Source: Microbacterium sp. T2.11-28
Lineage (GTDB): Bacteria; Actinomycetota; Actinomycetes; Actinomycetales; Microbacteriaceae
Reading direction: 5' to 3'
DNA: 64,000 nt
Assembly: GCF_950097975.1 (NCBI RefSeq)
Contig: NZ_CATNHF010000023.1
Coordinates: 124,001 to 188,000, forward strand
Both the position numbers and the translations under genes were made by a program. Each line of letters starts with the position of its first letter. Within the stretch, counting starts at the first letter, position 1. Shown piece after piece: positions 52,101 to 61,085 of the stretch. The notes under the pieces were generated by a model, which did no database searches, was not told where the DNA came from, and saw only the letters and a program-made list of their open reading frames with translations.

Positions 52101-52709
52101 TCATGCCGACGCACGCCACTCCCGCGCGTGAAGCTCGGGCAGAGAGATCAGCCGATCGAGCAGCGTATCCGGACCGAGGACGATCGTCCCGGCGGTATCG
52201 GGCGGTGACGCGACGAGCACCGAGTGATCGTCGCTCCAAAGGTAGCTGAGCTCGACCATCGGGATGGGTGCCCCCGCGACGAAAGGTCGCCCAGACCCCC
52301 ACCGGAGGTCGACGCCGGCGTAGGCGCTTTCGTGCAGTTCTCCGGAGAAGAGCACGTAGTTCAGCCGACCCCGATACCAGGTCCCGCTCGGCTCGTCGAA
52401 GCCGTCGGAGCGGCCGTCATCGCTCTCGGTGAGGAACCCCGCGTACAGCGCGAACGAGCACCGCGCGTACGGTCCGACTGCTTCGCGCAGGCACGCTTCG
52501 AGCAGACGCCGCTGCTCGTCCGACGCACGCGCATCGTCCGGACCGTTCTCGTAGGGGAGTTCTCCGGGTGACGCTTGGCGGGCCCGCCACCGCGTGCCCG
52601 GGTGGAGGATCACGACCCGCCGCGCCGCCTCTGCATACCGGACGGGGTGATCCTGCTCGACCCACCGCTCGAACCATTCGAGCTCCGTGCGGGAGATCTC
52701 ACCGATCAT
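52101..52709 (-). CDS. 202-residue soluble protein, unknown function
   Basis: ATG 52709 follows TTGGAGGA at a good distance. The product is acidic and soluble, with Trp-rich stretches (LEWFERWVEQDHP, VDLRWGSGRP) and one Cys (ARCSFALYAGF). Codon use is less strictly G/C at third positions than its neighbours (GAT, TCG and GTT occur), which may mark recent transfer. I recognise no catalytic motif. Its size and composition would fit an immunity or antitoxin-like protein, but there is no toxin beside it, so this is only a thought. Confidence 0.6.
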   Translation of the reverse strand: MIGEISRTELEWFERWVEQDHPVRYAEAARRVVILHPGTRWRARQASPGELPYENGPDDARASDEQRRLLEACLREAVGPYARCSFALYAGFLTESDDGRSDGFDEPSGTWYRGRLNYVLFSGELHESAYAGVDLRWGSGRPFVAGAPIPMVELSYLWSDDHSVLVASPPDTAGTIVLGPDTLLDRLISLPELHAREWRASA

Positions 52710-52856
52710 TGTTCCTCCAACTCGCCGATCGCCAGCCCGCGAGGTCGCCGATGCTGTGGCACTCCGACCCTGTGGATTACTCGGGTGGCCGCTGCCGCAT
52801 TCTGTGACCGCGCGGAATTTCGGGGTAACCGGATGCGATCGTCGTCGTCGTGCCCC

Positions 52857-52862
52857 TAGGCT
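52857..52862 (+). promoter_or_regulatory. Leaderless -10 box (TAGGCT)
   Basis: TAGGCT lies six bases before GTG 52869. Confidence 0.6.
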
Positions 52863-52868
52863 GACCCC

Positions 52869-53267
52869 GTGACCACGCCTCCGCAGCCTCCGCAGCAGCC
52901 TCCCGTCCAGCCCCCGTACGGCGGTCCCGTGCCCCCGCAGCCGCTGAACCCGGCTGACGAGAAGCTCTGGTCGACCCTCGTCCACGTCGGCGGCATCTTC
53001 TTCGGCTTCCTCCCGGCCCTCATCGGCTACCTCGTGATGAAGGACCGCGGTCCGTTCGTGCGCTCGCACACATCGACCGCCCTCAACTTCCAGCTCACTC
53101 TGCTGATCGCCGAGGTGGTCGGCTGGCTCACCAGCTGGCTGCTCATCGGCTTCTTCATCGTGTTCGCGGTCTACATCGTCCGCATCGTGTTCTCGATCAT
53201 CGCCGCGGTGAAGGCCAACCAGGGTCAGTGGTACAAGTACCCGCTGTCGATCACCTTCCTCAGCTGA
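52869..53267 (+). CDS. DUF4870-family membrane protein
   Basis: A 132-residue protein. The first 27 residues are Pro/Gln-rich (PPQPPQQPPVQPPYGG). LNPADEKLWSTLVHVGGIFFGFLPALIGYLVMKDRGPFVRSHTSTALNFQ is the DUF4870 pattern, split here by position: helix 1 about 38-56, the KDRG loop near 58-61, and helices 2-3 about 70-112. The function is unknown; the family is widespread in bacteria. GTG 52869 is leaderless. Its stop overlaps the stop of the convergent methyltransferase gene by eight bases. Confidence 0.85.
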   Translation: MTTPPQPPQQPPVQPPYGGPVPPQPLNPADEKLWSTLVHVGGIFFGFLPALIGYLVMKDRGPFVRSHTSTALNFQLTLLIAEVVGWLTSWLLIGFFIVFAVYIVRIVFSIIAAVKANQGQWYKYPLSITFLS

Positions 53268-54342
53268 CGGCTGGCACGTCCGGGGTGAGCGCGTAGAAGC
53301 GGAACGCGGCGAAGCCGTCGATGGGGAGCACCTCCACCGACGCGAAGCCGGCCTCCGACGCGTAGCGCTCCAGCGTCGGCCGTCGCATGACGGTTCCGGT
53401 GCCGACCGAGCCGGGTGTCGAGAGCGAGTCCGGCAGGCACAGGAACAGGCTGTAGCCGTACATCACGCGCTCGATCCCGTCGCCGGGAGGTTCGGCCGGC
53501 GCTGCGAACGCGTCGGCCACGGCCTCGTCCATGACGACGACCACGCCACCCGGCACGAGGGCGCGGCGCATCGCGCTCAGCACGGCGACCGGGTCGGGCA
53601 TGTCGTGCAGCGCCTCGAAGACGAACGCCGCGTCGAAGGCGCCTTCGCGACCTTCGTCGAGGTGCTCGCCGTCCAGCAGGGTGAACGACACCGTGCCCGT
53701 GGCTCCGGCCTCGGCAGCGTGGGTGCGGGCGGCCTCGATCGACGGCGCGTCCACGTCGAAGCCCTCGACCCGCGCCGCCGGGTACGCCGCCGCGAGGGCC
53801 AGCGTCGACCAGCCGTGACCGCAGCCGACGTCCGCGATCCGTGCTCCCGGCCGCGACAGCGCGGCATGCAGCGCGGACACCGAGGCCAGCGCGGATGCCA
53901 GCTCCTGCGTGAACCAGGGTCGGTTGATGTCTCCCTGGGCGTCGCGGGCGTCGGCGCCGAACTGCGCCCAGCTCACCCCTCCTCCCGCGCGGTAGGCGGT
54001 CAGCAGGTCGGGAAGCCGCGCGGCGGCGGCCACCATCATGCGGGCCAGGGGCGCGGAGAAGAGGAGCGACGTCGGATCGGCGAGCACGCGCGCGTGCGCG
54101 GCGGGGAGCACGAACGCGTCGCCGTCGACGGTCAGGATGCCCGCCACCGCCTGCTGCTCGAGCCACTCCCTCGCGTACCGCGGATGCATGCCCGTGGCCT
54201 CGGCCAGCCCATCGACGGTGTGCGGTCCGCCCGCCAGCGCCCGATAGAGTCCCAGCCGATCGCCGACGTAGACCGACAGGATCTCGAAGCCGCCGACGAG
54301 CCGGCCGAACAGCTCGCCGGCGAACGCCTCCGCGTCATCCAT
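53260..54342 (-). CDS. SAM-dependent methyltransferase with N-terminal winged-helix domain
   Basis: A 360-residue enzyme from ATG 54342, which follows GAGGAGG. Residues 15-90 form a winged-helix dimerisation domain (GFEILSVYVGDRLGLYRALAGG; VDGLAEATGMHPRYAREWLEQQAVAG) as in O-methyltransferase-like enzymes. The Rossmann domain has motif I ARIADVGCGHGWSTLALA (about 175-192) and acidic VEGFDVD. The acceptor is unknown. A TAGCAT box (minus, 54368-54373) is a plausible -10. The stop overlaps the DUF4870 stop, so the convergent transcripts share no terminator space. Confidence 0.83.
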   Translation of the reverse strand: MDDAEAFAGELFGRLVGGFEILSVYVGDRLGLYRALAGGPHTVDGLAEATGMHPRYAREWLEQQAVAGILTVDGDAFVLPAAHARVLADPTSLLFSAPLARMMVAAAARLPDLLTAYRAGGGVSWAQFGADARDAQGDINRPWFTQELASALASVSALHAALSRPGARIADVGCGHGWSTLALAAAYPAARVEGFDVDAPSIEAARTHAAEAGATGTVSFTLLDGEHLDEGREGAFDAAFVFEALHDMPDPVAVLSAMRRALVPGGVVVVMDEAVADAFAAPAEPPGDGIERVMYGYSLFLCLPDSLSTPGSVGTGTVMRRPTLERYASEAGFASVEVLPIDGFAAFRFYALTPDVPAVS

Positions 54343-54417
54343 CGCGCCTCCTCGCTCGACGCGCGCCATGCTAGTCCCCGGCCTGCCGGAGCGGGAGTGG
54401 GGCGGACGCCTCGCGAC

Positions 54418-54423
54418 TAGACT
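54418..54423 (+). promoter_or_regulatory. -10 box (TAGACT) upstream of glyS
   Basis: TAGACT lies six bases before ATG 54430. It could mark a leaderless start there, or a 72-base leader before GTG 54502. Confidence 0.5.
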
Positions 54424-54501
54424 TGACGGATGCCGATCCCGCACCCGCGGGCCGTCATCCGCCCTCCTCGCCTTCGCGAATCCGACCATTTGGAGCCACC
54501 T

Positions 54502-55890
54502 GTGGCCGAGCAGTCCCGTCTCGACAAAGTCATCGCCCTCGCCCGTCACCGCGGGTTCGTGTTCCAGGCCGGTGAGATCTACGGCGGTTCGCGGTCGGCG
54601 TGGGACTACGGACCCCTCGGGACCGAACTGAAGGAGAACATCCGCCGGCAGTGGTGGCAGACCTTCGTCCGCGGCCGCGGCGACATGGTCGGGCTCGACT
54701 CCTCGGTGATCCTCCCCAAGCGCGTCTGGGAGGCCTCCGGCCACGTCGCGACGTTCACCGATCCGCTCGTGGAGTGCCTGCACTGCCACAAGCGCTTCCG
54801 GGCCGACAACCTCGTCGAGGACTTCGAGGCGCGCAAGGGCCGCCCCGCCGAGAACGGCCTCGCCGACATCCCGTGCCCGAACTGCGGCACCAAGGGTCAG
54901 TACACCGAGCCGAAGGCCTTCTCCGGTCTGGTGAAGACCTATCTCGGCGTCGTCGACGACGAGTCGGGCCTGTACTTCCTGCGCCCCGAGACGGCGCAGG
55001 GCATCTTCGTGAACTTCTCGAACGTCCTGACCGCGTCGCGCAAGAAGCCGCCCTTCGGCATCGGCCAGGTCGGCAAGGCGTTCCGCAACGAGATCACGCC
55101 CGGGAACTTCATCTTCCGCACGCGCGAGTTCGAGCAGATGGAGATCGAGTTCTTCACGCCGCCCGCCGAGGCGCAGCAGTGGTTCGAGCACTGGGTGCAG
55201 GCGTGCTGGGACTGGTTCCTCGACCTCGGCCTCAACCCCGAGAACATGCGGCAGTTCGACGTGCCCGAGCACGAGCGCGCGCACTACTCCGCCGGCACCA
55301 TCGACTTCGAGTACCGCTTCGGGTTCCCCGGCAAGGAGTGGGGCGAGCTCATGGGCGTCGCCAACCGCACCGACTTCGACCTGTCGAGCCACATCGAGGC
55401 GTCCGGCCAGTCGCTCACGTACTTCGACCAGGCGTCCGGCGAGAAGTACGTGCCGTACGTCATCGAGCCGTCGTTCGGTCTGACGCGGTCGATGATGGCC
55501 TTCCTCGTCGACGCGTACGTCGAGGAGGAGGTGCCCAACGCCAAGGGCGGCACCGACACCCGCACCGTGCTGAAGCTCGACCCGCGCCTGGCGCCCATCA
55601 AGGTCGCGGTGCTGCCGCTCAGCCGCAACGAGAACCTGTCGCCGCTGGCCCGCGAGACGGCCGACGCCCTGCGTGCGCAGGGCTGGAACGTCGACTTCGA
55701 CGACGCCGGCGCCATCGGCCGCCGCTACCGCCGGCAGGACGAGGTCGGCACCCCGTTCTGCGTCACCGTCGACTTCGACTCCCTCGACGACCGGGCCGTC
55801 ACCGTCCGCGACCGCGACACCATGGCGCAGGAGCGCGTGCCCCTCGACGCGCTGCAGGGCTACCTCGCCGAGCGTCTCCGCGGCGCCTGA
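54502..55890 (+). CDS. glyS: Glycyl-tRNA synthetase (dimeric alpha2 type)
   Basis: A 462-residue class II synthetase. [23 protein letters not shown] and [19 protein letters not shown] are the N-terminal glycine-pocket region. Motif 2 is [21 protein letters not shown] (split around residue 215), and motif 3 lies in [13 protein letters not shown]. The C-terminal anticodon-binding domain begins at [21 protein letters not shown] 54502 follows GGAG and matches the usual family start (AEQSRLDKV). An in-frame ATG at 54430 with a leaderless box would add 24 residues. CXXC and CXXC pairs (CLHC, CPNC) suggest a zinc site in the insertion. Confidence 0.94.
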   Translation: MAEQSRLDKVIALARHRGFVFQAGEIYGGSRSAWDYGPLGTELKENIRRQWWQTFVRGRGDMVGLDSSVILPKRVWEASGHVATFTDPLVECLHCHKRFRADNLVEDFEARKGRPAENGLADIPCPNCGTKGQYTEPKAFSGLVKTYLGVVDDESGLYFLRPETAQGIFVNFSNVLTASRKKPPFGIGQVGKAFRNEITPGNFIFRTREFEQMEIEFFTPPAEAQQWFEHWVQACWDWFLDLGLNPENMRQFDVPEHERAHYSAGTIDFEYRFGFPGKEWGELMGVANRTDFDLSSHIEASGQSLTYFDQASGEKYVPYVIEPSFGLTRSMMAFLVDAYVEEEVPNAKGGTDTRTVLKLDPRLAPIKVAVLPLSRNENLSPLARETADALRAQGWNVDFDDAGAIGRRYRRQDEVGTPFCVTVDFDSLDDRAVTVRDRDTMAQERVPLDALQGYLAERLRGA

Positions 55891-55928
55891 GCCGCGCGGC
55901 GCCGCCGCTCCCGTGACCGCCGCGCGGC
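55891..55928. terminator. Possible bidirectional GC hairpin between convergent genes
   Basis: GCCGCGCGGC occurs at 55891-55900 and again at 55919-55928; being self-complementary, the copies can pair with each other around an 18-base loop. It starts directly after the glyS stop and precedes the convergent protease stop by 30 bases. There is no T-tract, so termination is inferred only from position. Confidence 0.35.
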
Positions 55929-55958
55929 ACCGGAGGAAACGCGCACGGGTGGCCGCCG

Positions 55959-58361
55959 TCAGCGCTTGACGGTGGCGGTCTTCGCGCTCGTGCGGACCGT
56001 CGTCTTGTAGCCGGACTTCTTCGCGGTGACGGTCACCGTGATGCGGGTGCCGGCATCCTTCGAGGTCAGCTTGTAGCTCGACTTCGTCGCGCCGCTGATG
56101 CTCTTGCCGTTGCGCTTCCACTGATAGGTGAACGCGGGCCGGGGCGACCAGGTGCCGACCGAGGCCGTCAGCGTCCGGCCGACCTTGACCGTCCCCGTGA
56201 TCTTCGGAGCAGGCGACTTCGCGAACAGCTTCGCGATGACCGCGGTGTACGCCGAGTGGTTCTCCGCTGGTGTGATGCCGGCGTGCGTGCCGCGCACGAT
56301 CACGCGGATGCGCTTGCCGCCGTCGGCGGCCGTGAGCGTGTACGTGGCCCTCGTCGCCCCCGAGATGAGGGTGCCGCTGCGGTACCACCGGTAGGTGAAC
56401 TTCGCTGTGGGCGACCACCGGGCCACCGCGGTGAGGGTCGAGCCCACCGCGCGTGTGCCGCTGATCGTCGGGGCGGGCGTCGACGTGAACGGCACGACGG
56501 AGATCGGCTTCATGATGAGCTCGCCCGAACCGAAGACGTTGTCGGCGCCGGCGGCTCCGCGGTCAGTGGTCTGGCTCTTCCGGAGGTAGTTCACCAGCTG
56601 CGCAGGCGTCAGGTGGTCGTGACGCTCGAGCACGACCGCGGCGAGTCCGGCCACCACCGGGGTCGCCGCGCTGGTGCCGTTGAAGTGCCCGCCCTTGCCG
56701 GCGTACGTGTAGGCGCGGCTCGTGAAGTTGGAGCCGGCGCTGATCTCGGGCTTGATGCGGCCGTCGTTCGTGGGACCCTGCGAGCTGTAGCCGGCGATAG
56801 CGACACCCTCGACCGGGTCGACGGCGCCCACGGCCGCCATCCCCTTGTTGCGGCTGTCGACATAGGCGGCCCCGGCGCTTCCGGTCGAGGAGGCGGTCAG
56901 CGCGATGTCGCCGGAGTTCCCGGCGAGCTCGAGGACGTCGTCCGACGACCCGTCGCCCGCCGAGTGCCGGTAGATGCCGACCTCGATCCAGTCCGAGGTG
57001 CACCCGAAGTAGTTCGAGCTGCCGTTCTGGAGCTCCAGGGGTACCACGCCGCTCTCCGACTGATCGTTCGGCGTGTAGCCCGGCGCGCGGACCGTGCCGT
57101 CGCCGTTGATCCGGTAGATGTCGTAGTCGGTGCGCTTTCCGGTGCCCCAGTCGTTCCAGCGCAGGCGGAAATACGGCGTGCAGTAGATCCACATGGTCTC
57201 GGAGTACGTCTTGGCGCCGGTCGGGACGCCGTCGGCGTCGCGCACGACGGTCTCGAAGTCCATCCAGCCGTTCGCGTTCGTGTCCCGCCACTTCTGGCGC
57301 CAGTAGCCGCCGACCCACTCGGTCGAGCCGTCCGAGTACGTCTGGTTGTACGCGCCGGAGTTGCCCGCGGAGTTGAACCACGTGATGCCCTTGCTCACGG
57401 CGTAGTTGACGAGCTTCGCCGAGGCGCCCGAGCCGTCACCGGCGGCATCGTAGAAGCCGCCGAGCGAACGGCTGATGATCTTGACCTTCTTCGAGGCGAA
57501 GTAGTCGATCGCGCCCTTCAGGTCTTCGTTCGACTGGACCGTCGCCACGTAGATCGTGGCCTTCGGCGCCATGTCGTGGATCGCCTCGGCCACGGCGACG
57601 CCGTGGATGTCGGGACTCGGCGAGGCGAAGACGTCGCACCTCAGGCCGCCCCAGCGGCAGAAGGTGCCGGCGACGTCGGGCACCTCACCGCCGGCCCTGG
57701 CATCCCGCCAGGTGGCGCGATCGAAGTAGTCGATGATGCCGACCGAGACGCCCTTGCCCGTGATCCCGATGTCGTGCCACTGCTGCACGAGGGTCTTCGC
57801 GTAGACGTCGCCGCCGTTGACGCCCTGTGCGGCGTGCGGGACGGGGATGCTGTCGGGCGCCGGCGCTGCGAAGGCCGGGAGGGTGAGGGCGGTGACCGCG
57901 GGCGCAGCCTCGAGACGGGCGATCCCGCGGGCGGGGACGCTGGCGGCGAGGAGCCCGCTGACGATCGAGACGACGTCGGACCCGCCGGCGGCGGCGATCG
58001 CCGCGCGCGCTGCGGCCTCGTCGGTGTGGGTCACCTCCACGCGGATCGCGTCGCCCCGCACGGTCACCGCGCCGACCAGCTCATCGGGCACGCCGTCGCC
58101 CGAGGTCAGGCTCTCGACGAGGCTCGACAGGGCGCCGTTGCCCACCACGCCGGCCTCCTCGCTCGGTGCGGCTCCGGTGAGGTCGCGACGCCCGGAGCTC
58201 GGCGGCGCCGGGCGATCGTCGGCTGCCGGCACCGCCAGCGGCGGAGCGGATGCCGCCGGCCCGGCGGCTTCAGCGGTGGACGGTGCACCGCCCGCCGGTG
58301 CGAAAAGTGCCCCGGCGACGACGGCGAAGGCGGCGAAGACGGCGGCAGCGCGAAGCTTCAT
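55959..58361 (-). CDS. Secreted S8 subtilase with two C-terminal Ig-like repeats
   Basis: An 800-residue exported serine protease from ATG 58361, with GGGAG upstream. Signal peptide 1-32. The catalytic triad is D211 (GIIDYFD), H253 (DIHGVAVAEAIHD) and S564 (NGTSAATPVVAG), with the oxyanion Asn334 in AGNSG. About 230 residues separate Asn334 and Ser564, much more than in plain subtilisins, indicating an inserted beta domain (SETMWIYCTPYFRLRWNDWG region). Two repeats of about 85 residues at 628-800 share the pattern GSTLTA-WSP-F-Y-W-R-G. These resemble Ig-like cell-wall or adhesion modules. It is monocistronic. Confidence 0.9.
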   Translation of the reverse strand: MKLRAAAVFAAFAVVAGALFAPAGGAPSTAEAAGPAASAPPLAVPAADDRPAPPSSGRRDLTGAAPSEEAGVVGNGALSSLVESLTSGDGVPDELVGAVTVRGDAIRVEVTHTDEAAARAAIAAAGGSDVVSIVSGLLAASVPARGIARLEAAPAVTALTLPAFAAPAPDSIPVPHAAQGVNGGDVYAKTLVQQWHDIGITGKGVSVGIIDYFDRATWRDARAGGEVPDVAGTFCRWGGLRCDVFASPSPDIHGVAVAEAIHDMAPKATIYVATVQSNEDLKGAIDYFASKKVKIISRSLGGFYDAAGDGSGASAKLVNYAVSKGITWFNSAGNSGAYNQTYSDGSTEWVGGYWRQKWRDTNANGWMDFETVVRDADGVPTGAKTYSETMWIYCTPYFRLRWNDWGTGKRTDYDIYRINGDGTVRAPGYTPNDQSESGVVPLELQNGSSNYFGCTSDWIEVGIYRHSAGDGSSDDVLELAGNSGDIALTASSTGSAGAAYVDSRNKGMAAVGAVDPVEGVAIAGYSSQGPTNDGRIKPEISAGSNFTSRAYTYAGKGGHFNGTSAATPVVAGLAAVVLERHDHLTPAQLVNYLRKSQTTDRGAAGADNVFGSGELIMKPISVVPFTSTPAPTISGTRAVGSTLTAVARWSPTAKFTYRWYRSGTLISGATRATYTLTAADGGKRIRVIVRGTHAGITPAENHSAYTAVIAKLFAKSPAPKITGTVKVGRTLTASVGTWSPRPAFTYQWKRNGKSISGATKSSYKLTSKDAGTRITVTVTAKKSGYKTTVRTSAKTATVKR

Positions 58362-58480
58362 TGTGACTCCCAGGTCCCCAGTGCGCAGCGTGCCGCGCCA
58401 TGTCGGCGACGCCTCCCGCAAGGCGTCCCGTCCACCCTCCCGCACCGCACGCCGCGGGGCAAGCACGAATCGACGAGCGG

Positions 58481-59053
58481 TCAGCCGGCCTTGGCGGCGG
58501 CCTTCATCGCCCGCTTGTGCTCGCGGACCTTCGCCAGCGACTCGGGCGAGACGATGTCGGCAACGGAGCGGAACGACCCTTCCTCGCCGTACGCGCCCGC
58601 GGCCTCCCGCCAGCCCGCGCCCGAGAAGCCGTACTGCTTGCCGAGCAGGGCGAGGAAGATCCTCGCCTTCTGATCGCCGAACCCGGGCAGCGCCTTCAGC
58701 CGCTTGAGCACGGTGGGGCCGTCGGCATCGCGCCAGATCGCGGCGGCGTCGCCGTCCCAGTCGTCGAGAAGGCTCTGGCAGAGCGACTGCACCCGCCCGG
58801 CCATCGATCCCGGGAACCGGTGGACCGCCGGCGTCTGCGTGAACACCGCCGTCAGCTCATCGGGGTCGTACCCCGCGAGGGCGGCGGCGTCGAGGCGGTC
58901 GCCGGATCCGGTGCGCGTGGCGATCTTGCGCGGGCCACTGAAAGCCGTCTCCATCGCGATCTGCTGATCCAGCAGCATGCCGATCAGCAGCGCGAGCGGG
59001 TCGTCGGTGAGCAGGCGGTCGGCATCGGGGTCGCCGGTGATGTGCAGAGCCAT
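58481..59053 (-). CDS. HhH-GPD-type base-excision repair-like protein
   Basis: A 190-residue protein from ATG 59053. DPLALLIGMLLDQQIAMETAFSGP (about 15-38) is the N-terminal helix set. LKALPGFGDQKARIFLALLGKQYG (about 127-150) contains the helix-hairpin-helix with GFG in place of the usual GVG. No Cys4 iron-sulfur cluster is present. The expected catalytic Lys/Asp after the HhH is not clear, so glycosylase activity is uncertain. Family proteins are widespread in actinobacteria. It is divergent from the HemY-like gene with 51 bases between starts. A GACGAT box near 59060-59065 is a weak -10. Confidence 0.8.
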   Translation of the reverse strand: MALHITGDPDADRLLTDDPLALLIGMLLDQQIAMETAFSGPRKIATRTGSGDRLDAAALAGYDPDELTAVFTQTPAVHRFPGSMAGRVQSLCQSLLDDWDGDAAAIWRDADGPTVLKRLKALPGFGDQKARIFLALLGKQYGFSGAGWREAAGAYGEEGSFRSVADIVSPESLAKVREHKRAMKAAAKAG

Positions 59054-59104
59054 GGAGCCATCGTCCCACCGAACGCGCAGAGACGGAGTGGAAGGATGGA
59101 TGTC

Positions 59105-60544
59105 ATGCCCGACGCCGCCGAACTGGTCGCCCACGCGCGCGAGACCCGCGTGGTGGTGATCGGCGCCGCGGGGGCGGTCGCGGCACTGGAGTGCGCGAAG
59201 GTGGGCATGGCGGTGACGGTCCTCGACGACGCCGGCGCAGGCGCCCCGGTCGCGGACACGGTCGACCTCGGCGGTGTGACGGTCGACGTCGACGCCGACG
59301 GGTTCGGCGCCGACGTGCCGGCGTTCACCGAGCTCGTCTCCGAGCTCGGCCTCGCCGATCGCCTGGAGGTGCTGCGTCCGGCGCGGACCGGGATCGCCGA
59401 CCTCTCCGCAGCCGCCCCGGCGCCCGTCGCGCCGCTTCCGGAGGGCGCCCTGCTGGGCATCCCGCCGAACCCGTGGGATCCTGCCGTGCGCCGGGTGATC
59501 GGCTGGGCGGGCACCTGGCGGGCCTACCTCGATCGCGTACGCCCGCCGCTGACGATCGGACGCGAGCGGAATCTCGCGGCCCTCGTGCGCTCGCGAATGG
59601 GCGATCGCGTGTGCGACCGACTCGTCGCGCCGGTGACGCGGGCGCGGTGGGGCCTGGACCCGTCCGACGTCGACGTCGAGGTGGCGGCGCGCGGCCTCAA
59701 CAGCGCGCTCACCCGCAGCGGCTCCCTCGGCGGCGCGGTGGCGGAGGTCGCGGCGCAGCCGCAGGCGGGCGCCCTCGTCTTCGACGACCCCGCCGCGTGG
59801 CCGTCCGCTCTGGCGACGAGACTGGGCGACCTCGGCGGTGAGGTGCGCACCGGCACGCGCGTGCGGTCGATCTCGCGGGAGGGCGGGGAGTGGCGCATCG
59901 AGGTGGGCGAGCCGGCCGCGGACGATCTCGCGGACGACTCCGCATCGTCCGTCGTGACGGCCGACATCGTCATCGTCGCCGCCGAGGAGGCGCGCACCCG
60001 CAGCCTGCTGGCGGAACTGGTCGAGCTGCCGCCGGCCGAGGCCACGCCGCCCGTCGACGTCGTCCTGCTGCGGGTCCGGGCGCCCTCGATCTCCGGCGCG
60101 GCCCCGTCCGAGGTCGTCTCCTCACGGGAAGGCGTCCGTCGCGTCGTCGACCTGACGGCCACGCACCCCTCGCTCGCCGCGGCGGTGGGCGACGGCGAGC
60201 GCGTGCTGCACGTGACCCTTGCGGCGTCGGATGCCGACGACGCGGCGACGGCGGCGACGGCGCAGGCGGCCGCATCGGTCGCGCTCGGGGTGCCGCTCGC
60301 GGCGTCCGCCGTCGTGGCGTCGCGGCGGGTGCGCCGCGACGGTGCGTTCCCGGCGGTCCGGCTGGGCGCGGCGGAGGAGGCCGCGGCGCTGCACGCCGCC
60401 GTCGAGGCGACCCCGGGGCTCGGGCTGGCCGCGCCGTGGATCAGCGGAGGCGGACGCGCCGACGCCGTGGCCGACGCGATCGACGAGGCCGTGAGACTCC
60501 GTCGCCGGGTGCTCTGGGGGGATGACGCGGCGGGCTCCTTCTAG
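59105..60544 (+). CDS. HemY-like protoporphyrinogen/coproporphyrinogen oxidase homologue with degenerate FAD motif
   Basis: About 479 residues from ATG 59105 (GGAAGG nine bases upstream; ATG 59096 is possible). The middle is clearly HemY-like: LLGIPPNPWDPAVRRVIGWAG, RAYLDRVRPPLTIGRERN, LVRSRMGDRVCDRLVAPVT and GLNSALTRSGSL. The N-terminal dinucleotide fold reads VVVIGAAGAVAALE, with the first Gly of GxGxxG replaced and no GG pair. The following Glu/Arg ribose motif (normally E then R and GG) is also absent (VLDDAGAGAPVAD). FAD binding is therefore doubtful. It is either a paralogue with a new role or a decaying copy. hemD lies 1.5 kb downstream. Confidence 0.7.
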   Translation: MPDAAELVAHARETRVVVIGAAGAVAALECAKVGMAVTVLDDAGAGAPVADTVDLGGVTVDVDADGFGADVPAFTELVSELGLADRLEVLRPARTGIADLSAAAPAPVAPLPEGALLGIPPNPWDPAVRRVIGWAGTWRAYLDRVRPPLTIGRERNLAALVRSRMGDRVCDRLVAPVTRARWGLDPSDVDVEVAARGLNSALTRSGSLGGAVAEVAAQPQAGALVFDDPAAWPSALATRLGDLGGEVRTGTRVRSISREGGEWRIEVGEPAADDLADDSASSVVTADIVIVAAEEARTRSLLAELVELPPAEATPPVDVVLLRVRAPSISGAAPSEVVSSREGVRRVVDLTATHPSLAAAVGDGERVLHVTLAASDADDAATAATAQAAASVALGVPLAASAVVASRRVRRDGAFPAVRLGAAEEAAALHAAVEATPGLGLAAPWISGGGRADAVADAIDEAVRLRRRVLWGDDAAGSF

Positions 60545-60643
60545 CACTCCTCACTCCCAGAGAGAAGGGGGCATGCCGGAATCGGCATACGGGGCTACCC
60601 TGGAGCGAAGGACGCAACATCGCCACCAGCGTGAGGAGACCCC

Positions 60644-61084
60644 ATGAGGGGCAAATTCGGACTCGTCGTCGGAATCGCAGCGGGCTACGTGCTCGGGTCG
60701 CGTGCCGGACGTGAGCGGTACGACCAGATCAAGTCGGGCTTCCTGAAGGTCTGGAACACGGACCCGGTGCAGAAGCAGGTCGACAAGGTGGCCGGGCTCG
60801 GCAAGTCGGCGGCCCTCGCCCTGCCGAGCGCGATCTGGGACGGCGCGGTCAAGGTGACCAAGGCGGCGACCAAGAACGGCACGCCCGGTCAGCGCCTCGA
60901 CGCCGTCATCAGCGCCGGCAAGGACTCGGCCGAGGAGGTCAGCCGCGGAGCGGAGACCACCGCCGCCGAGGTGAAGAAGGCGACCGAGGGCGCGGCCGGC
61001 GGCGCGAAGAAGTCGACGGGCTCGACGTCCAGCGGGACCAAGAGCTCGACATCGACGCGGACCAAGAAGGCGGCGGAGAGCTGA
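60644..61084 (+). CDS. YtxH-like membrane-anchored protein, first of three-gene operon
   Basis: A 146-residue protein from ATG 60644, after GAGGAG. Residues 4-18 form a short hydrophobic segment with GxxxG spacing (GLVVGIAAGYVLGSRAGRERY), the YtxH-like pattern. Residues 20-100 are amphipathic helix and the tail (105-146) is a low-complexity Lys/Ser/Thr/Ala stretch. The function is unknown; such proteins are linked to envelope stress. TACCCT at 60595-60600 is a probable -10. The holin-like gene starts two bases after its stop. Confidence 0.8.
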   Translation: MRGKFGLVVGIAAGYVLGSRAGRERYDQIKSGFLKVWNTDPVQKQVDKVAGLGKSAALALPSAIWDGAVKVTKAATKNGTPGQRLDAVISAGKDSAEEVSRGAETTAAEVKKATEGAAGGAKKSTGSTSSGTKSSTSTRTKKAAES

Positions 61085-61085
61085 G

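Noticed and set aside
54430..54501. Extra 24 residues at the GlyRS N-terminus as the definite start
   Set aside because: The leaderless box supports it, but GTG 54502 has a ribosome site and the usual family N-terminus, so it is only kept as an alternative.
53260..56418. Minus-strand open frame extending through the glyS locus
   Set aside because: Only the part from ATG 54342 encodes recognisable methyltransferase domains; upstream it is the antisense of glyS.
55959..58466. Longer protease start upstream of ATG 58361
   Set aside because: The extension is Arg-rich, lacks a ribosome site and would bury the signal peptide.
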